The position numbers and the translations under genes are program-made. From contig NZ_JAIEUJ010000001.1 in the NCBI RefSeq assembly GCF_019802285.1, positions 682,001 to 746,000 of the forward strand: a stretch of 64,000 nt of DNA, read 5' to 3'. Of the stretch, positions 20,388-32,641 are shown piece by piece (position 1 is the first letter of the stretch; every line of letters begins with the position of its first letter). This stretch comes from Novilysobacter antarcticus (GTDB lineage: Bacteria; Pseudomonadota; Gammaproteobacteria; Xanthomonadales; Xanthomonadaceae). The notes under the pieces were generated by a model. That model saw only the letters and a program-made list of their open reading frames with translations, was not told where the DNA came from and ran no database searches.

Positions 20388-21044
20388 TCAGCGGCCCAGA
20401 TGTGCGTTGACCGCCGCGGTGAGGTCACGCTTGCGCAGGAGGAAATCCAGCAGACCGCCGCCGGACTGACGCCACAATACGGCCGAGCGGACCGCCGACA
20501 GCAGTACGGCGCGCACTTCGGCCACGACCGCCGGCTGGCCAAGATAGTGCGGGTTTCCCTGCACCAGCACGCGCGGCCGCAGGTTGCTCAAGGTTTTGGA
20601 GTACAGCCCGCCGAGCGCGGCCATCACCTCGGGATGGGCGACGCCCAGCTCATCGGCCTTGTCCTTCTGCGCGAGGATGCCTGCCTGCACTTCGCTCACC
20701 ATGTCCATATCGGCGACGAAACGGCGCTCCAGCTGGGTCACCGACAACGCCAGTCGCGGCAACTGCGGGTCCTTGGTGGTGCCGCCGAAGTAATCCCGCA
20801 GCAGCAGCAATCCCGGCCTCAAGGCGGCTGCACCGCCATAGACGTCCGCAACCGATGCGGCATCGATCTGGAACACCGAGGTGAGCAGGGTTTCCAGCAC
20901 CGAGGCCTCCGCCTGCCCGGTGTCGGCGATCCGACGCACCTGCGCGAGCGCCTGAGCGAGGCCGGCAAGGGCCAGCACCCGGTCGGACATGGGGTTGAAG
21001 CGGGTGCTGGGCGATGGGATTGCGGTGGATCCAATGTCGGTCAT
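20388..21044 (-). CDS. hflD: HflD family protein (high-frequency lysogenization protein homologue)
   Basis: A helical protein of 218 residues. In E. coli HflD affects lambda lysogenisation by binding CII and is peripherally membrane-associated; its general role is unclear. The family signatures seen are [19 protein letters not shown] near the N-terminus and [21 protein letters not shown] followed by [15 protein letters not shown]. The start at 21044 overlaps the mnmA stop as ATGA, which favours it over a longer open frame. The order nudJ-mnmA-hflD is the same as in E. coli. Confidence 0.92.
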   Translation of the reverse strand: MTDIGSTAIPSPSTRFNPMSDRVLALAGLAQALAQVRRIADTGQAEASVLETLLTSVFQIDAASVADVYGGAAALRPGLLLLRDYFGGTTKDPQLPRLALSVTQLERRFVADMDMVSEVQAGILAQKDKADELGVAHPEVMAALGGLYSKTLSNLRPRVLVQGNPHYLGQPAVVAEVRAVLLSAVRSAVLWRQSGGGLLDFLLRKRDLTAAVNAHLGR

Positions 21045-22180
21045 TCGGAAGCGGTTCTCAGACGTTGTTCGAGGGGAGCGTCGGTGCGCGCGATCACCGC
21101 ACCACCAAGGCACACGGGCCCGTCGTAGAGGACCAGGGATTGCCCGGGCGTCACTGCACGCTGGGGGTGCGCGAAGCGCACTTCAAGGCAGCCATCATCG
21201 CCCACCAGCACCTCGCAGGGCTCATCCGCCTGCCGGTAGCGCGTCTGCGCGGTGCAATGGAAGCGACCCGCCGGTGGATCGCCATCGATCCAGTGCGCCT
21301 GCTCGGACCATAACAGGGTGGATTTCAGCCACGGTGTGTCGCTGCCCTGGTCCACGTACAGCACATTGCTCGACACATCCTTGCCGACAACGTACCAGGG
21401 CTCCGCGCGAAAGCCGCGCACGCCACCGATATTGAGTCCTTCGCGCTGCCCCAAGGTGAAATAGAACACGCCCGGATGGCTGCCGATCACGTGCCCGTCC
21501 GGCGTGCGCATCCCGCCGCTGCGGGCGGGCAGGTACTGGCCCAGGAAGGTGCGGAAATCACGCTCACCGATGAAACAGATCCCGGTGGAGTCCTTCTTGG
21601 CCGCGGTTGGCAGGCCCGCATCCCGCGCCATCTGGCGGATGGCTGGTTTGTGCAGGTCCCCCAGCGGGAACCGCGTGGCCGCGAGTTGTTCCTGCCCCAG
21701 CTGGTGCAGGAAATAGCTCTGGTCCTTGTCGCGATCCACGCCGCGCAGCAGGCGGTGCCTGCCGTGCTGGTGATCAATGCGGGCGTAGTGGCCGGTCGCG
21801 ATGAAGTCGGCGCCAAGCTCCCGGGCGGCGTCCAGAAAATACTTGAATTTGATCTCGCGGTTGCACAGCACGTCGGGATTTGGCGTGCGGCCAGCCGCGT
21901 ATTCGGCGAGGAAGTGCGCAAACACACCATCCCAGTACTCACCGGAAAAGTCGCGAAAATGGATCGGGATGCCCAGTCGGCCACACACCGCCACCGCATC
22001 GCGTCGGTCGTCATCGGCGCGACAGTCGCCACTGCCGTCGTCCGCCCAGTTCTGCATAAACAGACCGGCGATGGACTCGCCAGCGTCGCGCAGCAACAAC
22101 GCGGCGACCGAGGAGTCGACCCCCCCCGACATGCCGACAATCGTGCGCGGCCCGCCCTTCAATGTCGCGCTGTGATTCAC
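21041..22180 (-). CDS. mnmA: tRNA-specific 2-thiouridylase MnmA
   Basis: Introduces the 2-thio group at wobble uridine 34 of tRNA-Lys, -Glu and -Gln, taking sulfur from the TusE relay and activating the base with ATP. The PP-loop [15 protein letters not shown] is near residue 17. The catalytic Cys pair is in [10 protein letters not shown] (about 105) and [10 protein letters not shown] (about 202). From the GTG at 22180 the protein is 379 residues. That start overlaps the stop of the Nudix gene as GTGA, and the PP-loop then falls at the usual distance; the frame is open further upstream but without family similarity. Both ends are coupled to neighbours, so the three genes are one operon. Confidence 0.95.
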   Translation of the reverse strand: MNHSATLKGGPRTIVGMSGGVDSSVAALLLRDAGESIAGLFMQNWADDGSGDCRADDDRRDAVAVCGRLGIPIHFRDFSGEYWDGVFAHFLAEYAAGRTPNPDVLCNREIKFKYFLDAARELGADFIATGHYARIDHQHGRHRLLRGVDRDKDQSYFLHQLGQEQLAATRFPLGDLHKPAIRQMARDAGLPTAAKKDSTGICFIGERDFRTFLGQYLPARSGGMRTPDGHVIGSHPGVFYFTLGQREGLNIGGVRGFRAEPWYVVGKDVSSNVLYVDQGSDTPWLKSTLLWSEQAHWIDGDPPAGRFHCTAQTRYRQADEPCEVLVGDDGCLEVRFAHPQRAVTPGQSLVLYDGPVCLGGAVIARTDAPLEQRLRTASE

Positions 22181-22653
22181 GCCTGCTGCAACAGCGCGAG
22201 AGGGTGCCGCTGACCGGCGAGGTAGTCGGCGACCGTCCGCCATACCAGGGGACTGCGATGGCGATCGGAGGCCAGTTCCAGCTCGTCCGGGGTCATCCAG
22301 AGTGCCCGGGCAATGCCGTCGTCGAGGGTGCGCGATGGATCTTCAGCGACTGCCTCGCCGACAAAGGCGAAACGCAGGTAGTAGCGCGCCTTGTCGCCAG
22401 CATCCAGCGGCGGAGCGCTCCACTGGTAGGCGCCGATGAACGCGGTCAGGCGAATGTCCCAGCGGGTTTCTTCGCGGGCTTCGCGCACGGCAGCTTCCTG
22501 CAGACTTTCGTCGGGTTCGAGGTGACCGGCCGGTTGGTTCAGCACCAGACGACCTTTCGAGGTCTCCTCGACGATCAGCAGACGACCGTCGCGCTCGACG
22601 ACGGTCGCCACGGTCACGTCCGGCTGCCAGAATCGGCCTTCACGGTAGGTCAT
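22177..22653 (-). CDS. nudJ: Nudix hydrolase, phosphatase NudJ type
   Basis: A 158-residue pyrophosphohydrolase. The Nudix box is complete at about residues 43-67 ([20 protein letters not shown]), with the REUXEE glutamates present. E. coli NudJ acts on nucleoside di- and triphosphates and on the thiamine precursor HMP-PP; the substrate here is inferred from position next to mnmA-hflD, as in E. coli. It begins right beside the stop of the exported-protein gene upstream and overlaps mnmA by four bases. Confidence 0.9.
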   Translation of the reverse strand: MTYREGRFWQPDVTVATVVERDGRLLIVEETSKGRLVLNQPAGHLEPDESLQEAAVREAREETRWDIRLTAFIGAYQWSAPPLDAGDKARYYLRFAFVGEAVAEDPSRTLDDGIARALWMTPDELELASDRHRSPLVWRTVADYLAGQRHPLALLQQA

Positions 22654-23181
22654 TCAGAACTCATCGGAGCCGGGGCTCAACTCGGTTTCCATCGCGTCCG
22701 CGGTGGTGACAGCGGCGGCAATCGCGTCCTCCAACTCCTTGGTGCTGGCGTCTGCGGCGATCTTGACCACAAACATCGCGATGTCCCCCTGTTTAACCCA
22801 GCTGCCGAGTACGGAGTCGTGGGAATCTTCCAGAAGGCGGACGGAGACGGGGGCGGGAAAGCGACCACCATCGACACGATAGGCGGGCGACCATATTTCA
22901 CGGATCCGGTGCGATCCGAACTCGTGCACGGGGCTGCGCACGTAGGCGAGCTGGGTGCGATCATCGTCCATTTGCATAACCAGCTTGTAATCGCCGTCGT
23001 CATCCACGTCGTGGGCGTAGCCGAGCTCGTCAAGCTGCTTGCCAATCGACACCTCCACCGCAGCCGCTTCAACGGCCCCAGACTTGGAGGATCCGACAGT
23101 CGCGTACTGCGCAGCGGCACCGGCGCTGGCCATCATCATGGCGACTCCTACGGCGCCGACGGCGCTGCGATTCAGTTTCAT
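22654..23181 (-). CDS. Exported hypothetical protein, possibly YbjN-like
   Basis: A 175-residue protein with a clear signal peptide ending at about AGAAAQ (residues 1-25). The mature part contains [22 protein letters not shown], which resembles the start of YbjN/type III chaperone-like folds, with an acidic turn and alternating strands; this is only a suggestion. Acidic residues are frequent and the tail ends SPGSDEF. It stops right next to the nudJ start on the same strand, so it may lead that operon, while clpS diverges from it. I do not recognise a specific function. Confidence 0.75.
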   Translation of the reverse strand: MKLNRSAVGAVGVAMMMASAGAAAQYATVGSSKSGAVEAAAVEVSIGKQLDELGYAHDVDDDGDYKLVMQMDDDRTQLAYVRSPVHEFGSHRIREIWSPAYRVDGGRFPAPVSVRLLEDSHDSVLGSWVKQGDIAMFVVKIAADASTKELEDAIAAAVTTADAMETELSPGSDEF

Positions 23182-23267
23182 GGATGTTGCCCCTGATTAA
23201 ACCGTCAATTCTGCGGCAGTGCCTGAAGCGCGTCCATACGGGGCGGGAAAGCGGGCATCCGGCGATC

Positions 23268-23273
23268 TATAAT
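23268..23273 (+). promoter_or_regulatory. Consensus -10 box of clpS, implying a leaderless mRNA
   Basis: TATAAT ends six bases before the clpS ATG at 23280, so transcription would start at or next to the start codon. No Shine-Dalgarno sequence lies between. The -35 region is weak. Confidence 0.55.
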
Positions 23274-23279
23274 GCGCGT

Positions 23280-23600
23280 ATGCCAAGACACACCGAAACC
23301 GAACACCACCACGGCACTGTCGCCGAGGTGGGCAGGCCCGAGCTGGCCCCCCCGCCGATGTACTCCGTCCTGCTGCTCAATGATGACTACACCCCGATGG
23401 ACTTCGTGGTGGAGGTGCTGACGCGCTTTTTCCCGATGACGGCGGAGAATGCGACCCAGATCATGCTGCACGTGCACACCCGTGGCCGCGGGGTATGCGG
23501 TGTTTTCACGCGCGACGTGGCCGAATCGAAGGTAGCGCAGGTCAACGAGTTCTCCAGACTGAACCAACACCCGTTGCTATGTACGATGGAGAGGGCCTGA
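23280..23600 (+). CDS. clpS: ATP-dependent Clp protease adaptor ClpS
   Basis: A 106-residue adaptor that hands N-degron proteins to ClpAP. The ClpS core is clear from about residue 26: [20 protein letters not shown] with the DD that grips the substrate N-terminus, then [21 protein letters not shown]. The N-terminal extension ([11 protein letters not shown]) is flexible, as in the family. It lies 73 bases upstream of clpA on the same strand, the usual pairing. No ribosome binding site precedes the ATG, and a -10 box is very close, so the transcript may be leaderless. Confidence 0.96.
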   Translation: MPRHTETEHHHGTVAEVGRPELAPPPMYSVLLLNDDYTPMDFVVEVLTRFFPMTAENATQIMLHVHTRGRGVCGVFTRDVAESKVAQVNEFSRLNQHPLLCTMERA

Positions 23601-23673
23601 AGAGTCGGCGGCGTGGAAATCGGTGCCGGCACCCCCATCTTGGGATGCAGTAGTTACCGGAGGCAAACGCCCC

Positions 23674-25956
23674 ATGTTCAGTAAAGATCTCGAGTTCAGC
23701 ATCGGCCAGTGCTATAAGCGCGCCCGTGAGGCACGCCACGAGTACATGACCGTCGAGCACCTGTTGTTGGCCCTGCTCGACAACCCCTCGGCCGAATCGG
23801 TCCTGAAGGCCTGCGACGCGGATAACCACCGCCTGCGCAGCGATCTGGAAGAAGCCATTGCCACGTCGGTCTCGGTACTCCCCGATGATCTCGACCGCGA
23901 CACCCAGCCAACCCTTGGCTTCCAGCGCGTGCTGCAACGCGCTGTCTATCACGTCCAGTCCTCCGGCAAGAAGGAGGTCACTGGCGCGAATGTGCTGGTG
24001 GCAATCTTCGGCGAGAAGGATTCGCACGCCGTGTACTTCCTCAACCAGCAGGACATTGCCCGCCTGGACGTCGTGAATTACCTGTCCCACGGCATCGCGC
24101 GTCACGGCGACGCGGAAGACAGCCAGCCGACCGATGGCGAAGCGCGCCCGGCGGACGCGGAAGGCGAGGGCAAAGCCGACGCGCTGTCGGAATTTGCCGT
24201 CGACCTCAACCAGCTGGCCCGGGACGGAAAGATCGACCCGCTCGTGGGCCGCGGTGAGGAGGTCGAGCGCACGATCCAGGTGCTCTGCCGCCGCCGCAAG
24301 AACAACCCGCTGTACGTGGGTGAAGCCGGCGTGGGCAAGACCGCCATCGCCGAAGGACTGGCCAAGCGCATCGTGGACGGGGAGGTGCCCGAAGTGCTGG
24401 CCGACGCCGTCATCTATGCGCTGGACCTGGGCGCGCTGGTAGCCGGCACGAAATACCGCGGCGATTTTGAGAAGCGCCTGAAGGCCGTCCTGGCGCAGAT
24501 GAAGAAGATTCCCGAAGCGATCCTGTTCATCGATGAGATCCACACGATCATCGGGGCCGGTTCGGCGTCGGGCGGCACGATGGATGCGAGCAACCTGATC
24601 AAGCCCGCGCTGTCATCGGGCGACCTGCGCTGCATTGGCTCGACCACGTTCCAGGAGTACCGCGGCATCTTCGAGAAGGACCGTGCGCTCGCCCGCCGGT
24701 TCCAGAAGATCGACATTGTCGAACCCACCACCGGCGAGACCGTCCAGATCCTGCACGGCCTGAAGCCGCGATATGAAGCGCACCACGGCGTCACCTACAA
24801 CGACGACGCGCTGCAGGCGGCGGTGGATCTCTCGGTCAAGCACATTGGTGACCGGTTGCTGCCAGACAAGGCGATCGACGTTATCGACGAGGCCGGTGCA
24901 CGCCAGCGCCTGCTGCCAGAAGGCCAGCGCAAGTCGCAGATCGATGTCGACGAGATCGAGACGATCGTGGCCAAGATGGCGCGGATCCCGGCGCGTCAGG
25001 TATCGGCGACCGACAAGGATGTGCTGCGGAACCTGGAGCGCAACCTGAAAATGGTGATCTTCGGCCAGGATCCGGCGATCGACTCACTCACGTCCGCGAT
25101 CAAGCTGTCCCGCTCCGGGCTGGGCAACCCCGACAAGCCGATCGGCAACTTCCTGTTCGCCGGCCCGACCGGCGTGGGCAAGACCGAGGTGACCCGTCAG
25201 CTGGCCCTGCAGTTGGGCATCGAACTGGTCCGCTTCGACATGTCCGAGTACATGGAGCCGCACTCGGTTTCGCGCCTGATCGGTGCGCCTCCCGGTTACG
25301 TGGGCTTCGACCAGGGCGGATTGCTGACCGAGAAGATCGTCAAGACGCCGCATTGCGTGTTGCTGCTCGATGAGGTGGAGAAAGCGCATCCGGATATCTT
25401 CAACATCCTGCTGCAGGTCATGGACCGCGGCGCCTTGACCGACACCAACGGTCGCGAGGCGAACTTCCGCAACGTGATCCTGGTGATGACGACCAACGCC
25501 GGCGCCGCTCTTGCGTCGCGACGGACGATTGGCTTTACCCGGCAGGACCACAGCACCGATGCGATGGAAGCCATCCGCAAGGCCTTCAGCCCGGAATTCC
25601 GCAACCGTCTGGATGCGGTGGTGCAGTTCGATGCACTGGGCTTCGAGCACATCCTGCGCGTGGTGGACAAGTTCCTGATCGAGCTGGAAGCACAGCTGCA
25701 GGAGAAGGGCGTGACCCTGTCGACCACGCCGGAGGCACGCGAGTGGCTCGCCCAGCACGGCTTCGATCCGCAGATGGGTGCACGGCCGATGGCGCGGGTG
25801 ATCCAGGACAAGATCAAGCGCCCGCTGGCCGACGAACTGCTGTTTGGCAAGCTGATGAACGGCGGACGGGTCAGCGTGGAGGTCAAGGACGACGAGCTGG
25901 TGATCGACTCACGTTCCGACGAGCCGGAAAAGTTGCTGCCCGCCTCGGTGGAGTAG
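23674..25956 (+). CDS. clpA: ATP-dependent Clp protease ATP-binding subunit ClpA
   Basis: Hsp100 unfoldase of ClpAP, 760 residues. It has the N-terminal Clp repeat domain (about 1-140), AAA+ module 1 with Walker [14 protein letters not shown] (about 215) and Walker [12 protein letters not shown], and AAA+ module 2 with Walker [14 protein letters not shown] (about 497) and Walker [13 protein letters not shown]. The C-terminal D2-small domain is complete. The start at 23674 was chosen because GGAGG precedes it and the product then begins MFSKDLEFS as usual for ClpA. It is convergent with infA and closed by a terminator. Confidence 0.97.
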   Translation: MFSKDLEFSIGQCYKRAREARHEYMTVEHLLLALLDNPSAESVLKACDADNHRLRSDLEEAIATSVSVLPDDLDRDTQPTLGFQRVLQRAVYHVQSSGKKEVTGANVLVAIFGEKDSHAVYFLNQQDIARLDVVNYLSHGIARHGDAEDSQPTDGEARPADAEGEGKADALSEFAVDLNQLARDGKIDPLVGRGEEVERTIQVLCRRRKNNPLYVGEAGVGKTAIAEGLAKRIVDGEVPEVLADAVIYALDLGALVAGTKYRGDFEKRLKAVLAQMKKIPEAILFIDEIHTIIGAGSASGGTMDASNLIKPALSSGDLRCIGSTTFQEYRGIFEKDRALARRFQKIDIVEPTTGETVQILHGLKPRYEAHHGVTYNDDALQAAVDLSVKHIGDRLLPDKAIDVIDEAGARQRLLPEGQRKSQIDVDEIETIVAKMARIPARQVSATDKDVLRNLERNLKMVIFGQDPAIDSLTSAIKLSRSGLGNPDKPIGNFLFAGPTGVGKTEVTRQLALQLGIELVRFDMSEYMEPHSVSRLIGAPPGYVGFDQGGLLTEKIVKTPHCVLLLDEVEKAHPDIFNILLQVMDRGALTDTNGREANFRNVILVMTTNAGAALASRRTIGFTRQDHSTDAMEAIRKAFSPEFRNRLDAVVQFDALGFEHILRVVDKFLIELEAQLQEKGVTLSTTPEAREWLAQHGFDPQMGARPMARVIQDKIKRPLADELLFGKLMNGGRVSVEVKDDELVIDSRSDEPEKLLPASVE

Positions 25957-26037
25957 CAGAGTGGATGTCCGGGTCGGGCCTTCGTGGCCGACCCGGCATT
26001 GAGTTCGCACTGTCACGGATGACACTCGTGCAGACGC

Positions 26038-26065
26038 AAAAAGGCGGCCATTTGGCCGCCTTTTT
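26038..26065. terminator. Bidirectional Rho-independent terminator
   Basis: AAAAAGGCGGCCA-TTT-GGCCGCCTTTTT lies between clpA and the convergent infA, with A and T runs on both sides. Confidence 0.95.
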
Positions 26066-26086
26066 CTTGTGTCGTACCCGCCGCGA

Positions 26087-26305
26087 TTACTTGTTGCGGT
26101 AGGTGATGCGCCCCTTGGTCAGGTCGTACGGAGTCATCTCCACTTTTACCTTGTCGCCGGTCAGGATGCGGATGTAGTTCTTGCGCATCCGGCCTGAAAT
26201 GTGGGCGATGATCTCGTGCCCGTTTTCGAGGCGCACGCGGAACAGGGTGTTCGGAAGGGTTTCCGCCACCGTGCCCTCGAATTCGATCACGTCGTCTTTT
26301 GCCAT
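26087..26305 (-). CDS. infA: Translation initiation factor IF-1
   Basis: A 72-residue OB-fold protein that binds the 30S A site during initiation. The sequence is nearly invariant for the family, including [22 protein letters not shown] and [15 protein letters not shown]. Its position between clpA and aat is conserved across gammaproteobacteria. It lies about 100 bases downstream of aat on the same strand. Confidence 0.98.
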   Translation of the reverse strand: MAKDDVIEFEGTVAETLPNTLFRVRLENGHEIIAHISGRMRKNYIRILTGDKVKVEMTPYDLTKGRITYRNK

Positions 26306-26408
26306 GTGTTTCCTGTATCACTCAAATGGCGGCGCAACAATGCGGCCGCGAAGCCCGGCATTCTGCCACGATCAGGCCGATCACGCAAAACCAGCGCTGA
26401 TTTTCTGT

Positions 26409-27191
26409 TCACTTGCTGCAACCGTTGTCACCCTCGGACAAGCTCGCACTACTGGTCTCGACCGCGAGGCACCAGGCCGGGACGACACCGAAGCGTTCAC
26501 TCCAGTTGCCGGGCTCACCCGGTTCGCCAGCCAGCGTGCCGGCGACGTCCAGAAAACGATCGCGCGGCCACGACACGGCACCCAATGACATCAGGTGTGC
26601 ATTCTCAACCTGCGCGTCGATCAGTGGCCAGCCACGCAGGTCCAGATGATGGGCGAGGGCGGCCAACGCGGTTTTGGATCCACCGGACGCCGCGCTGAAC
26701 ATGCTCTCCCCGAAGAACATCCTGCCGATGGCCACGCCGTACAGTCCGCCGGCGAGATTTGCGCCGTCCCAGACCTCGATGGAATGGGCGTACCCCAGCT
26801 CGTGCAGCGCGCCGTATGCCTCGGACATGGCGGGGGTGATCCAAGTGCCCGGCTGGCCGGCTCGGGGTGATTGCGCGCACGCGTCGATGACCTGCCGGAA
26901 CGCGGTATCGGCGGTGACTGTCCAAGTGGAGCGTCGCAGATCACGGCGGAAGTGTCGGGAGAGATGGACAGCATTGGTGCGGAAAACCGTGCGTGGATCC
27001 GGCGACCACCACAGCAATGGCTGGCCCTCCGCATACCAGGGGAAGATCCCGCTCGCATAGGCGGTGAGGAGCCGGTTGGGCGACAGGTCTCCGCCCATTG
27101 CCAACAACCCGTCCGGGTCGCGCAGGGCGTTGCGCGGATCGGGAAACGGCGCGGCCGGATCGCCCGACAGTTCAGGAAGATAGATCGGCAT
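26409..27191 (-). CDS. aat: Leucyl/phenylalanyl-tRNA-protein transferase
   Basis: Adds Leu or Phe to proteins with N-terminal Arg or Lys, making N-degrons for ClpS-ClpAP. The product is 260 residues with the typical start FPDPRNALRDPDGLLAMGGDL, then GIFPWY and WWSPDPR. The ATG at 27191 gives the family N-terminus; a longer open frame upstream lies within the acyltransferase gene. It overlaps that gene by 20 bases. The N-end-rule set aat, clpS and clpA is therefore contained within 4 kb. Confidence 0.95.
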   Translation of the reverse strand: MPIYLPELSGDPAAPFPDPRNALRDPDGLLAMGGDLSPNRLLTAYASGIFPWYAEGQPLLWWSPDPRTVFRTNAVHLSRHFRRDLRRSTWTVTADTAFRQVIDACAQSPRAGQPGTWITPAMSEAYGALHELGYAHSIEVWDGANLAGGLYGVAIGRMFFGESMFSAASGGSKTALAALAHHLDLRGWPLIDAQVENAHLMSLGAVSWPRDRFLDVAGTLAGEPGEPGNWSERFGVVPAWCLAVETSSASLSEGDNGCSK

Positions 27192-28356
27192 CGGCTGCCT
27201 GCCCCGCATCTCCCTGCTTGAATGGTGAGTGCGCAGACAGCGTCCGGGCGTAGGCACGCACCGATTCGGCTTCGTGGCCGCACCATTGCCGCAGCGCATC
27301 GCGAAACACCGGTTCGGCGATCCAGTGGTGACTGTGCACGAAGACGGGCAGGAAACCGCGTGCGAGCTTGTGTTCACCCTGGGCGCCGGGTTCAAAGTGC
27401 GAGAGTCCTTCGCGCAGGCAGTATTCGATGCCCTGGTAGTAACAGGTTTCAAAGTGCAGCCCGGGCACCGCTTCGATCGAGCCCCAGTAGCGGCCATAAA
27501 GCGTATCGCCACCACGCAGACACAGCGCACCAGCGATCGGCCGGCCGTCGCGCTCGGCGAAGAACAGCACCAGTGACCGGGGCATCGTTGCTGCAAGGTG
27601 GTGCAGGAACGGTAGCGTCAGCGCCGGGTGGTTGCCGTATTCGGCGAATGTCTGCAGGTAGAAACCATGGATCTGTTGCAGATCTTCGGCAGTCGCCGTC
27701 GCGCCGTCGACGATGCGGAAGCTCACCCCGGCGGCGGCGACCCGGGCCCGCTCCTGCCTGATGTTCTTCCGGCGCTTATGGCTGAGAGCAGCCAGAAAGT
27801 CGGCGAAGTCGGCCCATTCGCCGTGATTGCTCCAGTGATACTGGACGTCGATACGGGCGAGCCATTGCACGCTCGTCGAGGCGTCCTTGAATGCCACTCG
27901 TTGGCTTTCCGGATGGAAGTTCACGTGCGCCGAGGAGCGGCCCATGCGTGCCGCATCGTCTGCCATCGCATCGACGAGGGCACGCTCAATCCCCGCATCG
28001 TCGCTGGCCAGCAGGCGCGGCCCGGTGACCGGGGAGTAGGGCACCGCGTAAAGATGCTTGGGGAAGTACTCCAGGCCTTGCGAGGCGTACGCACGTGCCC
28101 AGGCGTGGTCGAACACGAACTCGCCATGCGAGTTCTCTTTCAGATAGCCCGGCGCACCGGCCACCAAGGCGCCATCCCGCCACAGCGTCAGGTGCCTGGG
28201 AGTCCAGCCCCATTCCGCCTGGATGCAGCCGTGCCGCTCCAGCCCCGCAAGAAACGCGTGGTGCACAAACGGATTGCTGCCGTCGTGCAGCCGATCCCAC
28301 GCTGCGGGCTCAATCTCGTCCAGGCGGGAGACGGTGCGAGCGAGCAGGGCGCTCAT
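27172..28356 (-). CDS. FemAB/GNAT-like N-acyltransferase (DUF482 family)
   Basis: A 394-residue protein of the family annotated as peptidogalycan biosynthesis or GNAT-fold acyltransferase (PF04339). Characteristic segments are NPFVHHAFLAGLERHGC near the N-terminus, KSERRKNIRQ-like HKRRKNIRQERARV near 210, GALCLRGGDTLYGRYWG near 320 and CYYQGIEYC followed by FEPGAQGEHKLARGF. FemAB-like relatives transfer amino acids from tRNA to peptides or lipids; the substrate of this family is not established. The start at 28356 gives the usual short N-terminus. It lies between trxB and aat on the same strand with short or overlapping gaps. Confidence 0.87.
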   Translation of the reverse strand: MSALLARTVSRLDEIEPAAWDRLHDGSNPFVHHAFLAGLERHGCIQAEWGWTPRHLTLWRDGALVAGAPGYLKENSHGEFVFDHAWARAYASQGLEYFPKHLYAVPYSPVTGPRLLASDDAGIERALVDAMADDAARMGRSSAHVNFHPESQRVAFKDASTSVQWLARIDVQYHWSNHGEWADFADFLAALSHKRRKNIRQERARVAAAGVSFRIVDGATATAEDLQQIHGFYLQTFAEYGNHPALTLPFLHHLAATMPRSLVLFFAERDGRPIAGALCLRGGDTLYGRYWGSIEAVPGLHFETCYYQGIEYCLREGLSHFEPGAQGEHKLARGFLPVFVHSHHWIAEPVFRDALRQWCGHEAESVRAYARTLSAHSPFKQGDAGQAADADLSS

Positions 28357-28372
28357 GGGCGCTTGCCGATGC

Positions 28373-29488
<1,116 letters not shown>

Positions 29489-29537
29489 TCACGTATATTC
29501 AATGGCTAACGCAACTTAGCTAAGGCGGAACATCACG

Positions 29538-31904
29538 GTGGCGCAAGCGTCGGCTGCATCCCGGAAAAAGAAAGCCCCATTGAGCTCCAGCGCTGCGAAA
29601 TCGCCTTCGCCGGCGCGCCAGCGGCTGATGCGCGACATCGCGATGATCCTGATCGCGCCGATCCTGCTCTATCTGATCGCGAGCCTGTTCACCTATTCAC
29701 CCACCGACCCGGGCTGGTCGCAGTCGGTCAGCGTGACGGCACCGACCAGCAACGTTGGCGGCTATTTCGGCGCGTGGACGGCCAGCGTGCTGCTCGCCCT
29801 GTGTGGCTACGTGGCGTTCCTGTTGCCGGTGATGCTGGGGCTCGTGGCTTGGATCGCGCTGTTCGGAATGGACACCGACGGCGACGGCGAGGCCGACCTG
29901 GGTCCTGCGCTTCGCCTGGTCGGCATCGTCGGATTTCTGGTGTCGGCGACCGGATTGCTGCAGCTGCGCATCGGCCCGGTGGCCGACTTTTCGGCCGGAG
30001 CGGGCGGGATTCTCGGCAAGCTCGTGGGCGATTCGCTGTACAAGGGCTTCGGGCCCGTCGGCGGTAACCTGTTCCTGCTGGCATTGCTGCTGGTGTCGGT
30101 GACGCTCGCCACGGGCATCTCCTGGTTGGCGGTCATGGACCGCATCGGCCAGGGCGTGATGCGTCTGGGACCGTTGCTGGGTGGTCTGTTCCGTCGTGGC
30201 ACCAAGCAGGCCAGCGAATGGCAACACACCCGGGCCCTGCGCGAGGAGCGCGAGGAGGTCCGCAAGGTCGATACCGAACTGCGGGCAAAACGTGCGCCGG
30301 TCAGGATCGAGCCGCCCGCACCGGCGGCGGTGGAGCGCAGCGACCGCGCCCACCGGGAGCAGCAGATCCCGCTGCTCAACGTCAGCGATGGCAGCGGTAT
30401 TCCGCCGCTGTCGCTGCTGGATGATCCCAAGCCGCAGCCCAAGGGCTACAACTCCGAAACGCTGGAGACGCTGTCGCGGCAGATCGAGTTCAAGCTCAAG
30501 GACTTCCGTATCGATGCGACCGTGGTCGGTGCCTACCCGGGTCCGGTCATTACCCGCTTCGAGATCGAGCCGGCTCCGGGCATCAAGGTCAGCCAGATCA
30601 GCTCGCTGGACAAGGACATCGCCCGCGGCTTGTCGGTGAAATCGGTGCGCGTGGTCGACGTCATCCCCGGCAAGGCGGTGATCGGGCTGGAAACGCCGAA
30701 CGACAAGCGCGAGATGATCTACCTGTCGGAGCTGTTGCGCTCCAAGGAATACGACAAGTCGTCCAGTCCGCTGACCATCGCGCTGGGCAAGGACATCGGC
30801 GGTCGTCCGACGGTCGCGGACCTGGCGCGCATGCCGCACCTGCTGGTGGCCGGCACCACTGGCTCGGGCAAGTCGGTTGGGGTCAACGCCATGGTGTTGA
30901 GCCTGCTGTACAAGGCGTCCGCCAAAGACGTGCGCATGTTGATGATCGATCCGAAGATGCTGGAACTCTCCGTATACGAGGGCATCCCGCATCTGCTGGC
31001 GCCGGTGGTCACCGACATGAAGGAGGCCGCCAACGCACTGCGCTGGTGCGTGGCCGAGATGGAGCGGCGCTACAAGCTGATGAGCGCGGTCGGTGTGCGC
31101 AACCTGGCCGGCTTCAACAAGAAGGTGCGCGACGCGATCGACGCGGGTCAGCCGATGAGCGACCCTCTGTTCAAGCCGAATCCGGAGGTCGACGAGGCGG
31201 CGCCGCTGCTGGAACCACTGCCGTTCATCGTGATCTTCATCGACGAATTCGCCGACATGATGATGATCGTCGGCAAGAAGGTCGAGGAACTCATCGCGCG
31301 CCTGGCGCAGAAGTCCCGCGCTGCGGGCATCCACCTGATCCTTGCCACGCAGCGCCCGTCGGTGGACGTCATCACCGGGCTGATCAAGGCCAATATCCCG
31401 ACCCGGATCGCCTTCCAGGTGTCCAGCAAGATCGACTCGCGGACCATCCTCGACCAGTCGGGGGCGGAAACGCTGCTGGGCAACGGCGACATGCTCTACC
31501 TGCCACCGGGCACCGCGATGCCGGAGCGTGTTCACGGTGCGTTCGTGTCCGACGACGAAGTGCATCGCGTGGTCGAGTTCCTCAAGCAGACCGGCGGCGG
31601 ACCGGATTACATCACCGGCGTGCTCGAGGATGTCCAGACCATGGGCGACGGTGTCGTGGTGGGGGCCAGCGGTCTGCCGGAAACGGTCAGCAGCGGCGAT
31701 GAGTCCGATCCACTCTACGACGAGGCGGTGCGGGTGGTCACCGAAACGCGGCGGGCGTCGATCTCCGGAGTGCAGCGGCGACTCAAGATCGGCTACAACC
31801 GCGCCGCGCGACTGGTCGAGGCAATGGAGGCAGCCGGCATCGTCAGTCCCCAGGAACACAACGGCGACCGCAGCGTATTGGCGCCACCGCCACCACGGGA
31901 CTGA
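29538..31904 (+). CDS. ftsK: DNA translocase FtsK
   Basis: Septal DNA pump of 788 residues that clears the chromosome terminus and activates XerCD at dif. About four membrane segments lie in residues 30-205. A short charged linker follows, so this is the compact form without the long linker of E. coli. The motor has Walker [15 protein letters not shown] (about 443) and Walker [13 protein letters not shown] (about 565). The C-terminal gamma winged helix (about 725-788, [20 protein letters not shown]) reads KOPS and contacts XerD. Translation starts at GTG, with AAGGCGG nine bases before it. Confidence 0.96.
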   Translation: MAQASAASRKKKAPLSSSAAKSPSPARQRLMRDIAMILIAPILLYLIASLFTYSPTDPGWSQSVSVTAPTSNVGGYFGAWTASVLLALCGYVAFLLPVMLGLVAWIALFGMDTDGDGEADLGPALRLVGIVGFLVSATGLLQLRIGPVADFSAGAGGILGKLVGDSLYKGFGPVGGNLFLLALLLVSVTLATGISWLAVMDRIGQGVMRLGPLLGGLFRRGTKQASEWQHTRALREEREEVRKVDTELRAKRAPVRIEPPAPAAVERSDRAHREQQIPLLNVSDGSGIPPLSLLDDPKPQPKGYNSETLETLSRQIEFKLKDFRIDATVVGAYPGPVITRFEIEPAPGIKVSQISSLDKDIARGLSVKSVRVVDVIPGKAVIGLETPNDKREMIYLSELLRSKEYDKSSSPLTIALGKDIGGRPTVADLARMPHLLVAGTTGSGKSVGVNAMVLSLLYKASAKDVRMLMIDPKMLELSVYEGIPHLLAPVVTDMKEAANALRWCVAEMERRYKLMSAVGVRNLAGFNKKVRDAIDAGQPMSDPLFKPNPEVDEAAPLLEPLPFIVIFIDEFADMMMIVGKKVEELIARLAQKSRAAGIHLILATQRPSVDVITGLIKANIPTRIAFQVSSKIDSRTILDQSGAETLLGNGDMLYLPPGTAMPERVHGAFVSDDEVHRVVEFLKQTGGGPDYITGVLEDVQTMGDGVVVGASGLPETVSSGDESDPLYDEAVRVVTETRRASISGVQRRLKIGYNRAARLVEAMEAAGIVSPQEHNGDRSVLAPPPPRD

Positions 31905-31998
31905 ACCGTCTCGCACGATGTCGAGTACCTGTTCAGCTTGTCCCGCACACACTCGACGCCTGATGGACAGAAATGATGATGCAACCGGAGATCGACCT

Positions 31999-32628
31999 AT
32001 GAACCCGATGATTCGCTGGGGTACCGGATTGCTGCTGGGCGCGTTCGTCGCCGGCAGCGCGCTTGCGGGCGCACGCGATGATCTCTCGCAATTCACCAAG
32101 GGCCTGACCGGGCTGGATGGTGCCTTTACCCAGCAGGTGTATGACGCCGGTGGCAAGCTGAAGGAAACCTCGACCGGACACGTCCAGCTGTCGGTGCCAC
32201 ATCTGTTCCGCTGGGAGTACGTCAAACCGTATCCGCAGCTGATCGTCGCCGACGGCAGCAAGGTGTGGATATTCGACCCGGATCTGGAGCAGGTGACCGT
32301 GCGTGCGCAGGGCGCCGAGGAACAGAGCAGCCCGCTTGCTGCCTTGTTCGAGCCGGCCAAGCTGGACCAGCGTTTCGTGGTCAAGGAGACCGGCAAGGCC
32401 GACGGTCTGGACTGGCTGAGCCTGGCGCCCAAAAGCGACGAAGAGGCCAGCTTCCGTAGCGCCCGCCTGGGGTTTGCGGACGCCAGGTTGATGCGCATGG
32501 AGGTTGAGGACGCTGTCGGCCAGCGCACCCGCATCGAGTTCGGCCCGTGGAAGCGCAATCCCGATTTCGCCGCATCAACCTTCAAGTACACCCCGCCAAA
32601 AGGCGTGGACGTGATCGGCGAAGGCTGA
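31999..32628 (+). CDS. lolA: Outer-membrane lipoprotein carrier protein LolA
   Basis: Periplasmic chaperone of 209 residues that carries lipoproteins from LolCDE to LolB. A signal peptide ends at GSALAG (about 24). The LolA core follows: LDGAFTQQVYDAGGK, STGHVQLSVPHLFRWEY (the conserved phenylalanine/arginine patch), and PQLIVADGSKVWIFDPDLEQV. The ATG at 31999 follows GGAG and gives the signal peptide; the open frame upstream lies inside ftsK. It sits between ftsK and rarA as in most gammaproteobacteria. Confidence 0.95.
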   Translation: MNPMIRWGTGLLLGAFVAGSALAGARDDLSQFTKGLTGLDGAFTQQVYDAGGKLKETSTGHVQLSVPHLFRWEYVKPYPQLIVADGSKVWIFDPDLEQVTVRAQGAEEQSSPLAALFEPAKLDQRFVVKETGKADGLDWLSLAPKSDEEASFRSARLGFADARLMRMEVEDAVGQRTRIEFGPWKRNPDFAASTFKYTPPKGVDVIGEG

Positions 32629-32641
32629 TCACTCTCGCAGC

